Source: an uncultured Erysipelotrichaceae bacterium (GTDB taxonomy: Bacteria > Bacillota_I > Bacilli_A > Erysipelotrichales > Erysipelotrichaceae). Taken from it: a stretch of DNA of 39,765 nt. The translations under genes and the position numbers were made by a program. The stretch lies in the NCBI GenBank assembly GCA_949296305.1, contig CASFOT010000022.1, positions 1 through 39,765 on the forward strand, in the 5' to 3' direction. The notes beneath the pieces are model-generated. The model saw only the letters and a program-made list of their open reading frames with translations. It did no database searches and had not been told where the DNA came from. Positions 1-8,069 of this stretch are shown here, in pieces (the first letter of the stretch is position 1; each line of letters begins with the position of its first letter).

Positions 1-396
1 AAACAGATCGTAAAAAATTGCCAAGTACTGGCAGATACATTAAAAAAACATGGCTATCGTATCGTGAGCGGCGGCAGTGACAACCATTTGCTGTTGGTCG
101 ATGTGAAAGCAAGCATCGGCATGAGCGGAAAGAAAGCCGAAGCATTATTAGATGAAGCAGGTATTACTTGCAATAAAAATACGATTCCATTTGATCAGGA
201 AAAACCATTTGTAACGAGCGGGATCCGTTTGGGCAGTGCAGCGATGACAAGCCGCGGGTTCAAAGAAAAAGAATTTGAACAAGTTGGAGAGTGGATCGTT
301 CGTGCATTGCAGATGGAATCGGGCAGTGATGAGATCAAAGCGCTTCGTGAAGAAGTACTCGCATTGACATCACAATTCCCGATCCGACATGAGTAA
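1..396 (+). CDS. glyA: Serine hydroxymethyltransferase, C-terminal part
   Basis: The frame is open from base 1 to the TAA at 394-396, so only the last 131 residues of a roughly 410-residue enzyme are present. The enzyme converts serine and tetrahydrofolate to glycine and methylene-tetrahydrofolate in the cytoplasm, with PLP. The visible part is the C-terminal small domain: the SGGSDNHLLLVD stretch, then NTIPFDQEKPFVTSG, then IRLGSAAMTSRGFKE, which contains the conserved Arg that contacts the substrate carboxylate in this family. rlmH follows after 3 nt, so the two are probably cotranscribed. Confidence 0.95.
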   Translation, partial: KQIVKNCQVLADTLKKHGYRIVSGGSDNHLLLVDVKASIGMSGKKAEALLDEAGITCNKNTIPFDQEKPFVTSGIRLGSAAMTSRGFKEKEFEQVGEWIVRALQMESGSDEIKALREEVLALTSQFPIRHE

Positions 397-399
397 GCC

Positions 400-876
400 A
401 TGATCAAAATATTGGCTGTCGGGAAGATCAAAGAAAAAGCGATGCTCGCTTTGATCGACGAGTATCGCAAACGTTTATCTCCCTTTACGAAAGTAGAGAT
501 CGCAGAAGTAAATGATGAGCATGCTCCGCAAACGAATAGTGATGCAGAAAACGAACAGGTCAAAGAAAAAGAAGGCAGACGCTTATTGGCGCAGATCAAA
601 GAAAATGACTTTGTGATCTTATTGGACCTGTGGGGGAAGATGTTTGACAGCGAGGGATTTGCCAAAAAGATCGATCAGTTACAGACACAAGGAAACAGTA
701 CGCTTGTTTTTGTGATTGCCGGCTCTTTAGGCCCTAGCAAAGAAGTTGTTGATCGAAGCAACCTGCGATGGAAACTCAGCGATCTCACATTTACCCATCA
801 GATGACCAGGGTATTGGTCTTGGAACAAATCTATCGGGCATATATGATCAATAATCATCGTCCCTATCATAAATAA
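400..876 (+). CDS. rlmH: 23S rRNA (pseudouridine1915-N3)-methyltransferase RlmH
   Basis: A 158-residue protein, the usual RlmH length (about 155-159). It is a SPOUT methyltransferase that methylates pseudouridine 1915 in helix 69 of 23S rRNA using S-adenosylmethionine, acting on assembled 70S ribosomes. The knot signatures are present: FVIAGSLGPS (SAM-binding loop) near residues 105-114 and the C-terminal LSDLTFTHQMTRVLVLEQIY followed by RAYMINNHRPYHK. The ATG lies 3 nt after glyA; an intrinsic terminator follows immediately. Confidence 0.96.
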   Translation: MIKILAVGKIKEKAMLALIDEYRKRLSPFTKVEIAEVNDEHAPQTNSDAENEQVKEKEGRRLLAQIKENDFVILLDLWGKMFDSEGFAKKIDQLQTQGNSTLVFVIAGSLGPSKEVVDRSNLRWKLSDLTFTHQMTRVLVLEQIYRAYMINNHRPYHK

Positions 877-934
877 AAGAGCTGTGACGAAGTGAAGGGT
901 TTAAAAAGCCATCAGACGTTATCGCTCTTTTTTT
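875..934 (+). terminator. Intrinsic terminator after rlmH
   Basis: AAAAGAGC (875-882) pairs with GCTCTTTT (924-931) ahead of a T run. Inside it TGACG (884-888) can pair with CGTTA (917-921, one G-T pair), extending the stem. It starts in the rlmH stop codon and closes the glyA-rlmH unit. Confidence 0.75.
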
Positions 935-943
935 GTAAAATCC

Positions 944-1489
944 TTATCCGATTGCCATTTTCATTAGCAAATCATCATATTCTTTTTCAGTGACGTACTC
1001 ATTTTTTTTAATAATAATAGATATTCCTTTGCAAATATCTGATTTTAGTTTTAAAACAATGGTATCATCATTGTACATGAAACTTTTACACCATGAAATT
1101 TTTCTCGATAATATGCGCTTTCCGATTTTTACAGTTCCTTTTTTCAGATCAATGTCAAACTTATAATATGGGTAGGATGCACACATTTTGTTATAAATTA
1201 AGTGTACAATTAGAAGAATGATCGAAAAGAATAGGAGACATGCTAAATAAATAAACAATATAGTAACTCGTAGTTCTTGCGCTGACATGAAAAGTCTATA
1301 ATCATCATACATCTCTCTTGACAAATGAGAGATTAAAGAATCATCAAAAATACATGAAAATATAATTATCGTCCAAAAAATGAATGCAGCAATATTAAAA
1401 ATTCCTAAATATTTAATATTACTTCTTTTCAATGATTCTTTAATGATTGGTTTGTTTGCTTCTTTTGGAGCAGTTATTTGATAAATCAT
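944..1489 (-). CDS. YcxB-like two-helix membrane protein, function unknown
   Basis: A 181-residue protein with two hydrophobic helices (roughly residues 27-47 and 75-98) and a soluble C-terminal domain. The domain pattern, a KISWCKSFMYNDDTIVLKLKS strand region followed by ISIIIKKNEYVTEKEYDDLL, resembles the YcxB-like domain of Firmicutes, which has no established function. I chose the second ATG (1489): GAGGAG directly abuts the first ATG, leaving no spacer, but sits 9 nt from the second. The gene is visibly more AT-rich than its neighbours, which could mean relaxed selection or recent acquisition. It lies downstream of the GNAT gene on the same strand. Confidence 0.6.
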   Translation of the reverse strand: MIYQITAPKEANKPIIKESLKRSNIKYLGIFNIAAFIFWTIIIFSCIFDDSLISHLSREMYDDYRLFMSAQELRVTILFIYLACLLFFSIILLIVHLIYNKMCASYPYYKFDIDLKKGTVKIGKRILSRKISWCKSFMYNDDTIVLKLKSDICKGISIIIKKNEYVTEKEYDDLLMKMAIG

Positions 1490-1585
1490 ATGTGTCATCT
1501 CCTCATAGCATTTACTTAAACATTATCATCTTTTATTGTGGATATTGCCATTGAATTTTCTGATTCGTTTAAAGATGCTTTTTCA

Positions 1586-2086
1586 TCATAAGATCCGTTG
1601 AGCTAAGATGACAGAATGTTGTGTATTGCTCGTAGTTTCCTTGATTGGCATAAATTGATTTTTCAGCCAAAAGTGTTCGGCTTGGGGATTTCCCTTGACC
1701 CAGGCTAATTGAATGCGCTGGTATCCTTCTTTGGTTAAATGATCAACGAGGTCTTGAATGATCTGAGAAGCGATCCCTTTGTTCTGCATATCCGTCTGTG
1801 TCATGAAAAAACCGATGAAGACACTTGTTTCATCCGGGTATCGGTCGATCAGATCCATTACGGCAATCAGCCGGTCATCTAAAAAGTAGCCGCAATAATA
1901 CTTGTCGTTGTTCGTTTTTCCTTCCGGAAGTGCCTGCATTTCTTCAAGAATTGCTTCTTTTGTGACAAAAGGCGGACAGTAAGTGTAATAGAGCTGATTT
2001 TCTTTGCAAAGCTGGTAAATGATCGTTACGTCATCTTGTGTAAGCAATCGTATATAGTAGGAAGAAGAGAATTTTGTGATATCCAT
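1586..2086 (-). CDS. GNAT-family N-acetyltransferase
   Basis: A 166-residue single-domain GNAT protein, predicted to move an acetyl group from acetyl-CoA to an unknown amine. Visible motifs are the strand/acceptor region GYFLDDRLIAVMDLIDRYPD, motif A (IGFFMTQTDMQNKGIASQII, a variant of Q/RxxGxG/A) and a motif-B region LAWVKGNPQAEHFWLKNQF, typical of RimI-like enzymes. The ATG has GGAGG six nt upstream. The substrate cannot be told from sequence; a detoxifying or small-molecule role is only a guess. Confidence 0.85.
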   Translation of the reverse strand: MDITKFSSSYYIRLLTQDDVTIIYQLCKENQLYYTYCPPFVTKEAILEEMQALPEGKTNNDKYYCGYFLDDRLIAVMDLIDRYPDETSVFIGFFMTQTDMQNKGIASQIIQDLVDHLTKEGYQRIQLAWVKGNPQAEHFWLKNQFMPIKETTSNTQHSVILAQRIL

Positions 2087-2115
2087 GATGAACCTCCAAA
2101 AAGTGATAAATATAT

Positions 2116-2143
2116 TCTATAGAATACCATGGTTTTCATGCAA
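2116..2143 (-). promoter_or_regulatory. Promoter of the GNAT gene
   Basis: On the minus strand TTGCAT (2143-2138), a 16-nt spacer and TATAGA (2121-2116), about 20 nt upstream of the GGAGG of the acetyltransferase gene. Confidence 0.55.
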
Positions 2144-2261
2144 TAGGTAACAAAATCAGATGGTTTAAATATGAAATGGAAATCAGTGATTTTATCAGGT
2201 GTACACTTTGTGAAAAAGTGAGCAGATACGATGGGAAAAGCTTTAATTTGAAAATGTTCAG

Positions 2262-2270
2262 TGCTATAAT
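2262..2270 (+). promoter_or_regulatory. Extended -10 promoter of pgk-tpiA
   Basis: TGCTATAAT is a perfect extended -10. The -35 at the right distance (TTTAAT, 2242-2247) is weak, as expected for an extended -10 promoter. The transcript start would be near 2277, shortly before AAGGAGG at 2288-2294. Confidence 0.7.
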
Positions 2271-2303
2271 ATGTTCAGTCAATAATTAAGGAGGAATTTG
2301 ACA

Positions 2304-3482
2304 ATGGCAAAGAGAACTGTAAAAGACCTTGATGTTGCTGGAAAGAAGGTCATCGTTCGCTGTGACTTCAACGTTCCAAGAAAGGACGGAAAGATTACAA
2401 ACGACAACCGTATCGTTCAGGCGTTACCAACAATTAAATATTTGATCGAAAATAAGGCTAGAATCATCCTGATGTCTCACTTAGGAAAAGTAAAGACAGA
2501 AGAAGATAAAGTTAAAAATGATCTGCGTTGCGTTGCAGAGCGTTTAGCTGAATTGGTAGATACAAAAGTAAGCTTCTGCCCAGTTACTAGAGGAGAAGAA
2601 CTAGAAAAGATGGTTGCTGATCTGAAAGACGGCGAAATCGTATTGATGCAGAACACACGTTATGAAAAAGGTGAAAGCAAGAATGATCCTGAACTGGCAC
2701 AGTATTGGGCAAGCTTAGGTGAAGTATTCGTAGAAGATGCATTTGGTTCTGTTCACCGTGCACATGCTTCTACAGCTGGTATCCCTAGCATTATTAAAGA
2801 AAACGGCTTAGGTTTCTTGGTAGAAAAAGAAGTAACGATGTTAGGAAAAGCCGTGGATACACCAGAGCGTCCTTTTATTGCAATCATTGGTGGTGCAAAA
2901 GTATCTGACAAGATCGCTGTTGTAGATAACCTGTTGAAAAAAGCAGACAAAGTTATCGTTGGCGGCGGTATGGCTTATACTTTCATGGCTGCAAAGGGTA
3001 AAAATGTCGGTAATTCTTTGTTAGAAGAAGATAAGATCGAAATGGCAAAAGAATACATGGAAAAAGCTGGTGACAAACTGGTATTGCCTGTAGATAATGT
3101 CATTGCCGATAAATTTGCTGCTGATGCAAATACACAGGTATGCGAAAAAGACATTCCTGAAGGATGGATGGGTCTGGATATCGGTCCTAAAACAGTTGAA
3201 CTGTTCAAGAAAACATTGGAAGGCGCTAAAACCGTTGTATGGAATGGTCCTATGGGTGTATTCGAAATGGAACCATTTGCTAAAGGTACATTGGCTGTAT
3301 GTACAGCAATTTCTGAATTGCCAGGAGCAACTACAGTTATCGGTGGCGGTGACTCAGCAGCTGCAGCAATCCAGTTAGGATTTAAAGAGAAATTCTCTCA
3401 CATTTCTACTGGCGGCGGTGCTTCTTTGGAATACATGGAAGGTAAAGAGTTGCCAGGTATTGCTGTAATCAGCGATAAATAA
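2304..3482 (+). CDS. pgk: Phosphoglycerate kinase
   Basis: A 392-residue cytoplasmic glycolytic enzyme that transfers phosphate from 1,3-bisphosphoglycerate to ADP. Diagnostic stretches are [12 protein letters not shown] near the N terminus (3-phosphoglycerate binding), [35 protein letters not shown], the hinge region GGAKVSDKI, and the nucleotide loop [11 protein letters not shown] followed by [11 protein letters not shown] and [15 protein letters not shown] six nt upstream is in frame, but the ATG at 2304 is nine nt after AAGGAGG and gives the family's MAKRTV-type start. tpiA follows after 20 nt. Confidence 0.98.
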   Translation: MAKRTVKDLDVAGKKVIVRCDFNVPRKDGKITNDNRIVQALPTIKYLIENKARIILMSHLGKVKTEEDKVKNDLRCVAERLAELVDTKVSFCPVTRGEELEKMVADLKDGEIVLMQNTRYEKGESKNDPELAQYWASLGEVFVEDAFGSVHRAHASTAGIPSIIKENGLGFLVEKEVTMLGKAVDTPERPFIAIIGGAKVSDKIAVVDNLLKKADKVIVGGGMAYTFMAAKGKNVGNSLLEEDKIEMAKEYMEKAGDKLVLPVDNVIADKFAADANTQVCEKDIPEGWMGLDIGPKTVELFKKTLEGAKTVVWNGPMGVFEMEPFAKGTLAVCTAISELPGATTVIGGGDSAAAAIQLGFKEKFSHISTGGGASLEYMEGKELPGIAVISDK

Positions 3483-3502
3483 GTCAAAAGGGGAAATAGA
3501 TC

Positions 3503-4249
3503 ATGAGAAAACCAATTATTGTCGGAAACTGGAAAATGAATAAAACGATGAAGGAAACAAAAGAATTCATCGATGCAGTAGACGCTGCAGCAGCGAGTGA
3601 AAATGCTACATTTGGTATTGGAGCTCCATTTACTGCATTGTCTACAGCAGTAGCAGCAGCTAAGAACTTGGTGATTGCTGCTGAAAACTGCCACTTCGAA
3701 GACAGCGGTGCATTTACTGGTGAAGTATCTGTACCAATGCTGCAGGAAGTAGGCGTTACACACTGCATCATCGGTCACTCTGAACGTCGTACGATGTTTG
3801 GTGATACAGATGAAACAGTAAACAAAAAAGCGAAACGTTTGATCGAAGCAGGCATCACACCGATCCTGTGCATCGGTGAAACAGAAGCACAGTATGATGC
3901 TGGTGAATCTGAAAAAGTGATCCGTGATCAGTTGACAGGTTCTTTGGCTGATCTGTGTCCAGAATGTGTTGCCAACATCGTAATTGCTTACGAACCAATC
4001 TGGGCAATCGGTACAGGAAAGAGCGCTTCTGTTGAAATTGCTGAAAACTGCTGCCGTATCGTTCGCGATCAGGTAAAAGTAATGTATGGCGAAGAAGCTG
4101 CTGAAAAAGTGCGTGTTCAGTATGGTGGATCTGTAAAACCAGGAAACATCGTTGAATATATGGCACAGCCAGATATCGATGGTGCATTGATCGGTGGCGC
4201 TAGCTTGAAAGCAGACAGCTTTATCGAAATCGTCGAAAAGACAAAATAA
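3503..4249 (+). CDS. tpiA: Triosephosphate isomerase
   Basis: A 248-residue TIM barrel, the standard bacterial length, interconverting dihydroxyacetone phosphate and glyceraldehyde 3-phosphate. The catalytic residues are all present: Asn9 and Lys11 in GNWKMN, His92 in CIIGHSERR, and Glu164 in IAYEPIWAIGTGK (catalytic base and flexible loop). The phosphate-binding VQYGGSVKPGN and DGALIGGASL are near the C terminus. It is the second gene of the pgk-tpiA operon with its own AAAAGGGG ribosome site, and two hairpins follow. Confidence 0.98.
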   Translation: MRKPIIVGNWKMNKTMKETKEFIDAVDAAAASENATFGIGAPFTALSTAVAAAKNLVIAAENCHFEDSGAFTGEVSVPMLQEVGVTHCIIGHSERRTMFGDTDETVNKKAKRLIEAGITPILCIGETEAQYDAGESEKVIRDQLTGSLADLCPECVANIVIAYEPIWAIGTGKSASVEIAENCCRIVRDQVKVMYGEEAAEKVRVQYGGSVKPGNIVEYMAQPDIDGALIGGASLKADSFIEIVEKTK

Positions 4250-4259
4250 GCAATCTATT

Positions 4260-4286
4260 AAGGGATGGAATGGGCCATCCCTTTTT
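4260..4286 (+). terminator. Intrinsic terminator after tpiA
   Basis: AAGGGATGG (4260-4268) pairs with CCATCCCTT (4275-4283) and runs into a T tract. A compact stem directly after the tpiA stop codon. Confidence 0.85.
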
Positions 4287-4297
4287 AACGAAAGAAG

Positions 4298-4339
4298 ATA
4301 TAAAAAGAATGTACTTTCAGAAGCACATTCTTTTTATAT
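4298..4339. terminator. Bidirectional terminator between tpiA and the PepSY operon
   Basis: A perfect 15-bp inverted repeat (4298-4312 and 4325-4339) with a 12-nt loop and five-base A and T tracts in the arms. It can terminate transcription from either side. For the convergent minus-strand operon it is the only clear terminator. Confidence 0.8.
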
Positions 4340-4358
4340 GCTTTAAGATTCATTGATA

Positions 4359-5126
4359 TCAACCTTGTGTTTCCATGCTCCATTCCAACAATGTGCCAGT
4401 GGCTGCATCAATTTCAAACTCATATTTTGTATGATCATAATAGAGTTCGCCTTCAAACAGATGCATGCCATCATCCCAATCCTCTTCGATATGGATATTT
4501 TCCCGGCTTGCCCCTTTTACTTTTGCTAATACTTTTTGAATAGCTTCTTCCATGCTGATTTCATTACCGGTAGCACTACGATAATCAAATATTTCCATAT
4601 CGACTTCTAAGATCATGCCATTGATCGAAATTTCATATTCATAATAGGTATCGGACGTTTTGAATTCCAATTCATATACGATCGTACCATGATCTTGATC
4701 TTTCTTCTCTTTGGTAAATGTGGCAGCAGATGCATGGATACCGGCATCTTTTAATACGATGGTCTTTGCTTGTTCCAGACTGATTTCACTAGGGCTTTCT
4801 TGTTCGTTTTGATCTGTGGGATCTGTTTCTGAACTGCTGACAGAATCGATGCTTTGATAAGAAGAACGCAGGATCTCGCCGGTTTGTTTTGATAAAATGA
4901 TCTGATAGTTTTTATCCGCTGTTTGGAAGATAATAACATAAGTATCTTCTCCATCTAAGTTTGATGATTCGACTTTCATGGAAACGACGCTTTCCTCTTG
5001 AACATTGACACTGTCAAATGCGAGGGTTTTTGCCTCCTTTTCTGAAATGGCGTTTGCGCCGCAACCACAAAGCAAGCATAAAGATAATAGGAAGGCAGGA
5101 AGCCGTCGTGTTTTTAAGAGATTCAT
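4359..5126 (-). CDS. PepSY-repeat lipoprotein
   Basis: A 255-residue surface lipoprotein: hydrophobic signal peptide with lipobox LCGC (acylated Cys22), then three PepSY-like repeats (about residues 26-90, 113-178 and 187-253). Each runs from an A..A..A helix (ISEKEAKTLAF, ISLEQAKTIVLKDAG, ISMEEAIQKVLA) to a Y.F.I....G.IL strand end. PepSY domains are thought to act as inhibitors or modulators of secreted or membrane proteins. The start overlaps the kinase stop codon by ATGA, so it is coupled to the two-component system and may modulate the kinase sensor domain or be its output; that part is inference. Confidence 0.85.
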   Translation of the reverse strand: MNLLKTRRLPAFLLSLCLLCGCGANAISEKEAKTLAFDSVNVQEESVVSMKVESSNLDGEDTYVIIFQTADKNYQIILSKQTGEILRSSYQSIDSVSSSETDPTDQNEQESPSEISLEQAKTIVLKDAGIHASAATFTKEKKDQDHGTIVYELEFKTSDTYYEYEISINGMILEVDMEIFDYRSATGNEISMEEAIQKVLAKVKGASRENIHIEEDWDDGMHLFEGELYYDHTKYEFEIDAATGTLLEWSMETQG

Positions 5127-6496
5127 AGTTCCTCCTTTATTGTTTTTTGATTCAATGGAAAAGAAAGTGTAAAGATTGTTCCATGACCTAATTGACTTTC
5201 TGCATCAATGGTACCATCATGCGCTTCGACGATCCAACGAACCATTGACAGACCTAATCCGTTACTGTCAAAATGGCTGCGTGATGGATCTGCTTGGAAA
5301 AAACGATTCCATATGAGCGGCAAATGCTTTTGACTGATGCCGATTCCGTCATCTTTGATCTTGATGATCAGCTGTTTGTCTTGATAAACAGAAAACCAGA
5401 TATGACCATCTTCCTTGCCATAGGTGATCGCATTTTGTAGAAGATTGTTCAACATTCGGATCATCAGCATCTGATCGGCATGGATCATACATCCATCTTC
5501 GATCTGTGTCAAAAGCTGGATCCTTGACTCTGCCGCAATTTCAGCATATTCTTCAGCGATGGTCTCGCACAGATCACTGATCGAAAAGGTTTCTTTATTT
5601 AACTGTTCTCTTCCTTGGTCTGCTCGCGATAACTGCAGCAATTGAGCAATCATGGAAGAAAGTGCACGCACGCGTTCTTGCAGACGCTCAATCTGTTCAC
5701 GTGTTTCTACACGAAGATCCTCTTGTGCAAGCAGGGAGTCACATTGCATCATCATGACGCTCAGCGGTGTGCGGAGCTCATGAGATACATCACTGGTAAA
5801 CTGTCGCTCTCGTTGGATCAGTTTTTCGATGCGCTCTAATAGTTCATCAAAAGTTGCTGCTAAGGTATAAATTTCATCTTGTCCTTTTCCTAATTTTACT
5901 CGTTGGCTCAAGTCTTTATCTTTTTGGATCTGTCGTACGGTCTTTGTGATCTGCGTGACCGGTGTCAACGCACGTTTGCTTAACAAATAACCAAAGATCA
6001 TGCTGATCAATATAAAGAGCGGGAACAATATGAGTGCAATTTGCAGGATGAAATGAAGATTTCGTTCGGCATCTGTGATCGAAATGACCCCGCGGATGAT
6101 CAACGGCTGTTCTTCGTCTAATAAATAAGTCATATCTAATACGTAATATGAAAGCGAATCGGTGTCGATACGACGTAATTCATCGATCGAGAAAGATAAA
6201 TCATAAGTGAAATGATAAGGCAGACGGCCATATAACAGTTCACCATTCGTATCATAAATAGAAAGGTAGACGCCATCTTCGATCTGCAAAAGATCCGAAT
6301 CATAGACAAACTGTTCATTCTGTAAACGGATATGATCAAAAGAAGAAGAAACACGTTCCTGTAACAAGTCTTTGGTATCGGTTAAGATCACCTGTGAGCC
6401 AAATGCAAATAAAACGCTGATGACGATCAAAACGAGAAGAGTCATCATACCGGTATATAGAATGGTAAGCCGTGCTTTGATTGATAAGTGTGTCAT
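5123..6496 (-). CDS. Membrane sensor histidine kinase (OmpR-partner type)
   Basis: A 457-residue kinase: TM helix at about 12-36, an extracytoplasmic sensor of about 110 residues, second TM at about 148-172, HAMP linker, HisKA box SHELRTPLSV with phosphoacceptor His239, and a HATPase_c domain with the N box (NLLQNAITYG), DDGIGIS and GLGLSMVRWIVEAHDG. It should phosphorylate the adjacent response regulator. Order is regulator-kinase-lipoprotein, each overlapping the next by ATGA (4 nt), so the three are made together. The signal sensed is not apparent. The architecture resembles CssS/ArlS/BaeS-type kinases, but I do not assign a name. Confidence 0.95.
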   Translation of the reverse strand: MTHLSIKARLTILYTGMMTLLVLIVISVLFAFGSQVILTDTKDLLQERVSSSFDHIRLQNEQFVYDSDLLQIEDGVYLSIYDTNGELLYGRLPYHFTYDLSFSIDELRRIDTDSLSYYVLDMTYLLDEEQPLIIRGVISITDAERNLHFILQIALILFPLFILISMIFGYLLSKRALTPVTQITKTVRQIQKDKDLSQRVKLGKGQDEIYTLAATFDELLERIEKLIQRERQFTSDVSHELRTPLSVMMMQCDSLLAQEDLRVETREQIERLQERVRALSSMIAQLLQLSRADQGREQLNKETFSISDLCETIAEEYAEIAAESRIQLLTQIEDGCMIHADQMLMIRMLNNLLQNAITYGKEDGHIWFSVYQDKQLIIKIKDDGIGISQKHLPLIWNRFFQADPSRSHFDSNGLGLSMVRWIVEAHDGTIDAESQLGHGTIFTLSFPLNQKTIKEEL

Positions 6497-7164
6497 GTGT
6501 TCTCCTTCAGCACATAACCATGTCCGCGAATCGTATGAATCAGCTTTTGATCGAAACCGTCATCAATTTTCTTGCGTAAATGCCGAATGTACACATCGAT
6601 CACATTGGAGGCGCCGGTAAAATCATAATTCCAGACATGCTGCTCTAAGCGCTCTCTTGTTAATACATGGCCTGCATTGCGCATCATATAACATAAGAGC
6701 GTATATTCTTTAGAAGAGAGAGGGATGTCTTTGCCGCCCCGCATGACTTGATGAGTATCCAAAAACACTTGAAGGTCACTGATCCGAAGTATATTTTGTT
6801 TTTGCTGCGGGGTACGAAGCAATACACGCAGACGTGCTAACAGCTCTTCAAAAGCGAATGGCTTGATAAGATAATCATCAGCTCCTGCATCTAATCCTTT
6901 GACACGATCATCGATGCTGTCTTTTGCAGTTAATAATAAAACAGCAATTGGATCATTCGCATCACGCAGCTGTTTTAATACGGTGAGTCCGTCGATCTTT
7001 GGCATCATGATATCTAAGATCAGTACATCATAATCGGCCATGCGCAAATAATCTAACGCTTCTTCGCCATCATAACAAGCGTCTACACTGTAGTGTTCCT
7101 TGATCAAACGTTGTGTAATCAGTTCATTTAATTCTCGTTCATCTTCTGCTATCAAGATACGCAT
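6493..7164 (-). CDS. OmpR/PhoB-family response regulator
   Basis: A 223-residue regulator with a receiver domain (1-120: acidic pair Glu7/Asp8, phosphoacceptor Asp51 in LILDIMMP, conserved LLLTAKD with Lys81, and KPFAFEEL) and a winged-helix DNA-binding domain (about 125-222: LSSKEYTLLCYMMRNAG, then VIDVYIRHLRKKID, then IHTIRGHGYVL). First gene of the kinase-lipoprotein operon, with AAGGGGGG as ribosome site and a clear promoter, so autoregulation is plausible. Confidence 0.95.
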   Translation of the reverse strand: MRILIAEDERELNELITQRLIKEHYSVDACYDGEEALDYLRMADYDVLILDIMMPKIDGLTVLKQLRDANDPIAVLLLTAKDSIDDRVKGLDAGADDYLIKPFAFEELLARLRVLLRTPQQKQNILRISDLQVFLDTHQVMRGGKDIPLSSKEYTLLCYMMRNAGHVLTRERLEQHVWNYDFTGASNVIDVYIRHLRKKIDDGFDQKLIHTIRGHGYVLKENT

Positions 7165-7191
7165 AGGATCCCCCCTTCATCTTATAGTTTT

Positions 7192-7221
7192 ATTATACCG
7201 GAAAAAGCTTTTGGAAACCAA
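7192..7221 (-). promoter_or_regulatory. Promoter of the two-component/PepSY operon
   Basis: On the minus strand TTGGTT (7221-7216), an 18-nt spacer and consensus TATAAT (7197-7192). It is back to back with the promoter of the M50 protease gene, about 30 bp away. Confidence 0.7.
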
Positions 7222-7249
7222 TAGAAGATAAAGCTGTGTACGGTATAGG

Positions 7250-7278
7250 TTGCAAAGTAATACAGTTCTTTCTATAAT
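7250..7278 (+). promoter_or_regulatory. Promoter of the M50 protease gene
   Basis: TTGCAA (7250-7255), a 17-nt spacer and consensus TATAAT (7273-7278), about 30 nt ahead of the AAAGGAGGT ribosome site. Confidence 0.8.
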
Positions 7279-7310
7279 ATGGTTTATATAATCAAAGGAG
7301 GTAAAAGCGG

Positions 7311-7958
7311 ATGAATTTTGATCAATGGATCTATATCGTGCCTGCAATCTTGATCAGTGTCACCCTTCATGAGATGGCACATGGATATGTATCTTATAAA
7401 TTAGGAGATCCTACACCAAAAGAAGACGGGCGTCTTTCTTTAAATCCATTGCGCCATTTGGATCCGTTTGGCACATTAGCTTTATTATTCGTTGGATTTG
7501 GGTGGGCGAAACCGGTCCGTGTGGATGCCAGCTATTACAAGGATCCTAAGACAGGAATCGTTTGGACTGCTTTTGCGGGACCCTTGATCAATTTTGTTTT
7601 GTCTTTTTTGTGTGTTCTTGCAGTCGTAGCTTTGATTCGTTACAGTTATCTGATTCCTGCTAATCAGACAATCACAGAAATTTTTCATTATCTCAGTGAG
7701 CTGTTGAATTATACCGCATTATTATCGTTAGGCCAGGCAATCTTTAACATGATCCCGGTTCCGCCCTTAGATGGATCAAAGATCTTATATGGTTTATTGC
7801 CGGATTCTGTATTTCAATGGTTCATGCGGAATGAACAGTTTCTATCCTTATTTATCTTTTTGCTGTTGTTTTCGAATGTGATCAATGGTCCGTTGTTGAC
7901 GCTTCGCAATTTGATCTTTAATGGCATGGCGGATATTGCTTTCTCCATTTTCTTTTAA
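7311..7958 (+). CDS. Site-2-protease-like M50 zinc metalloprotease
   Basis: A 215-residue polytopic protein of the short YwhC-like S2P group without a PDZ domain. The active-site HEMAHG motif (His20, Glu21, His24) sits in a hydrophobic helix. The third zinc ligand is the Asp of NMIPVPPLDGSKIL, in another helix near residues 145-160. FGWAKPVRVD and TAFAGPLINF are typical of the family. Proteins like this cut membrane-embedded substrates or act as uncharacterised intramembrane proteases; no substrate is suggested by the neighbours. Monocistronic, with its own promoter and a terminator shared with glmS. Confidence 0.92.
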   Translation: MNFDQWIYIVPAILISVTLHEMAHGYVSYKLGDPTPKEDGRLSLNPLRHLDPFGTLALLFVGFGWAKPVRVDASYYKDPKTGIVWTAFAGPLINFVLSFLCVLAVVALIRYSYLIPANQTITEIFHYLSELLNYTALLSLGQAIFNMIPVPPLDGSKILYGLLPDSVFQWFMRNEQFLSLFIFLLLFSNVINGPLLTLRNLIFNGMADIAFSIFF

Positions 7959-7961
7959 AAG

Positions 7962-7995
7962 ATGAAAAAACATCGGGATGCCGATGTTTTTTCAT
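7962..7995. terminator. Bidirectional terminator between the M50 protease gene and glmS
   Basis: A 15-bp perfect stem (7962-7976 and 7981-7995) with a 4-nt loop and six-base A and T tracts, usable by both convergent genes. A second inverted repeat, AATGTCAG (8021-8028) with CTGACATT (8056-8063), lies between it and the glmS stop codon and has no T tract. Confidence 0.85.
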
Positions 7996-8069
7996 TGAAA
8001 GGGTTTCTCTCTATATATTCAATGTCAGCAAAAATGAAAGGAAAATAGGAAGTTTCTGACATTAAATAC

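Noticed and set aside
195-665. A 156-codon minus-strand frame across the glyA end and rlmH.
   Set aside because: It is antisense to two certain genes, has no ribosome site or family features, and is a coding shadow.
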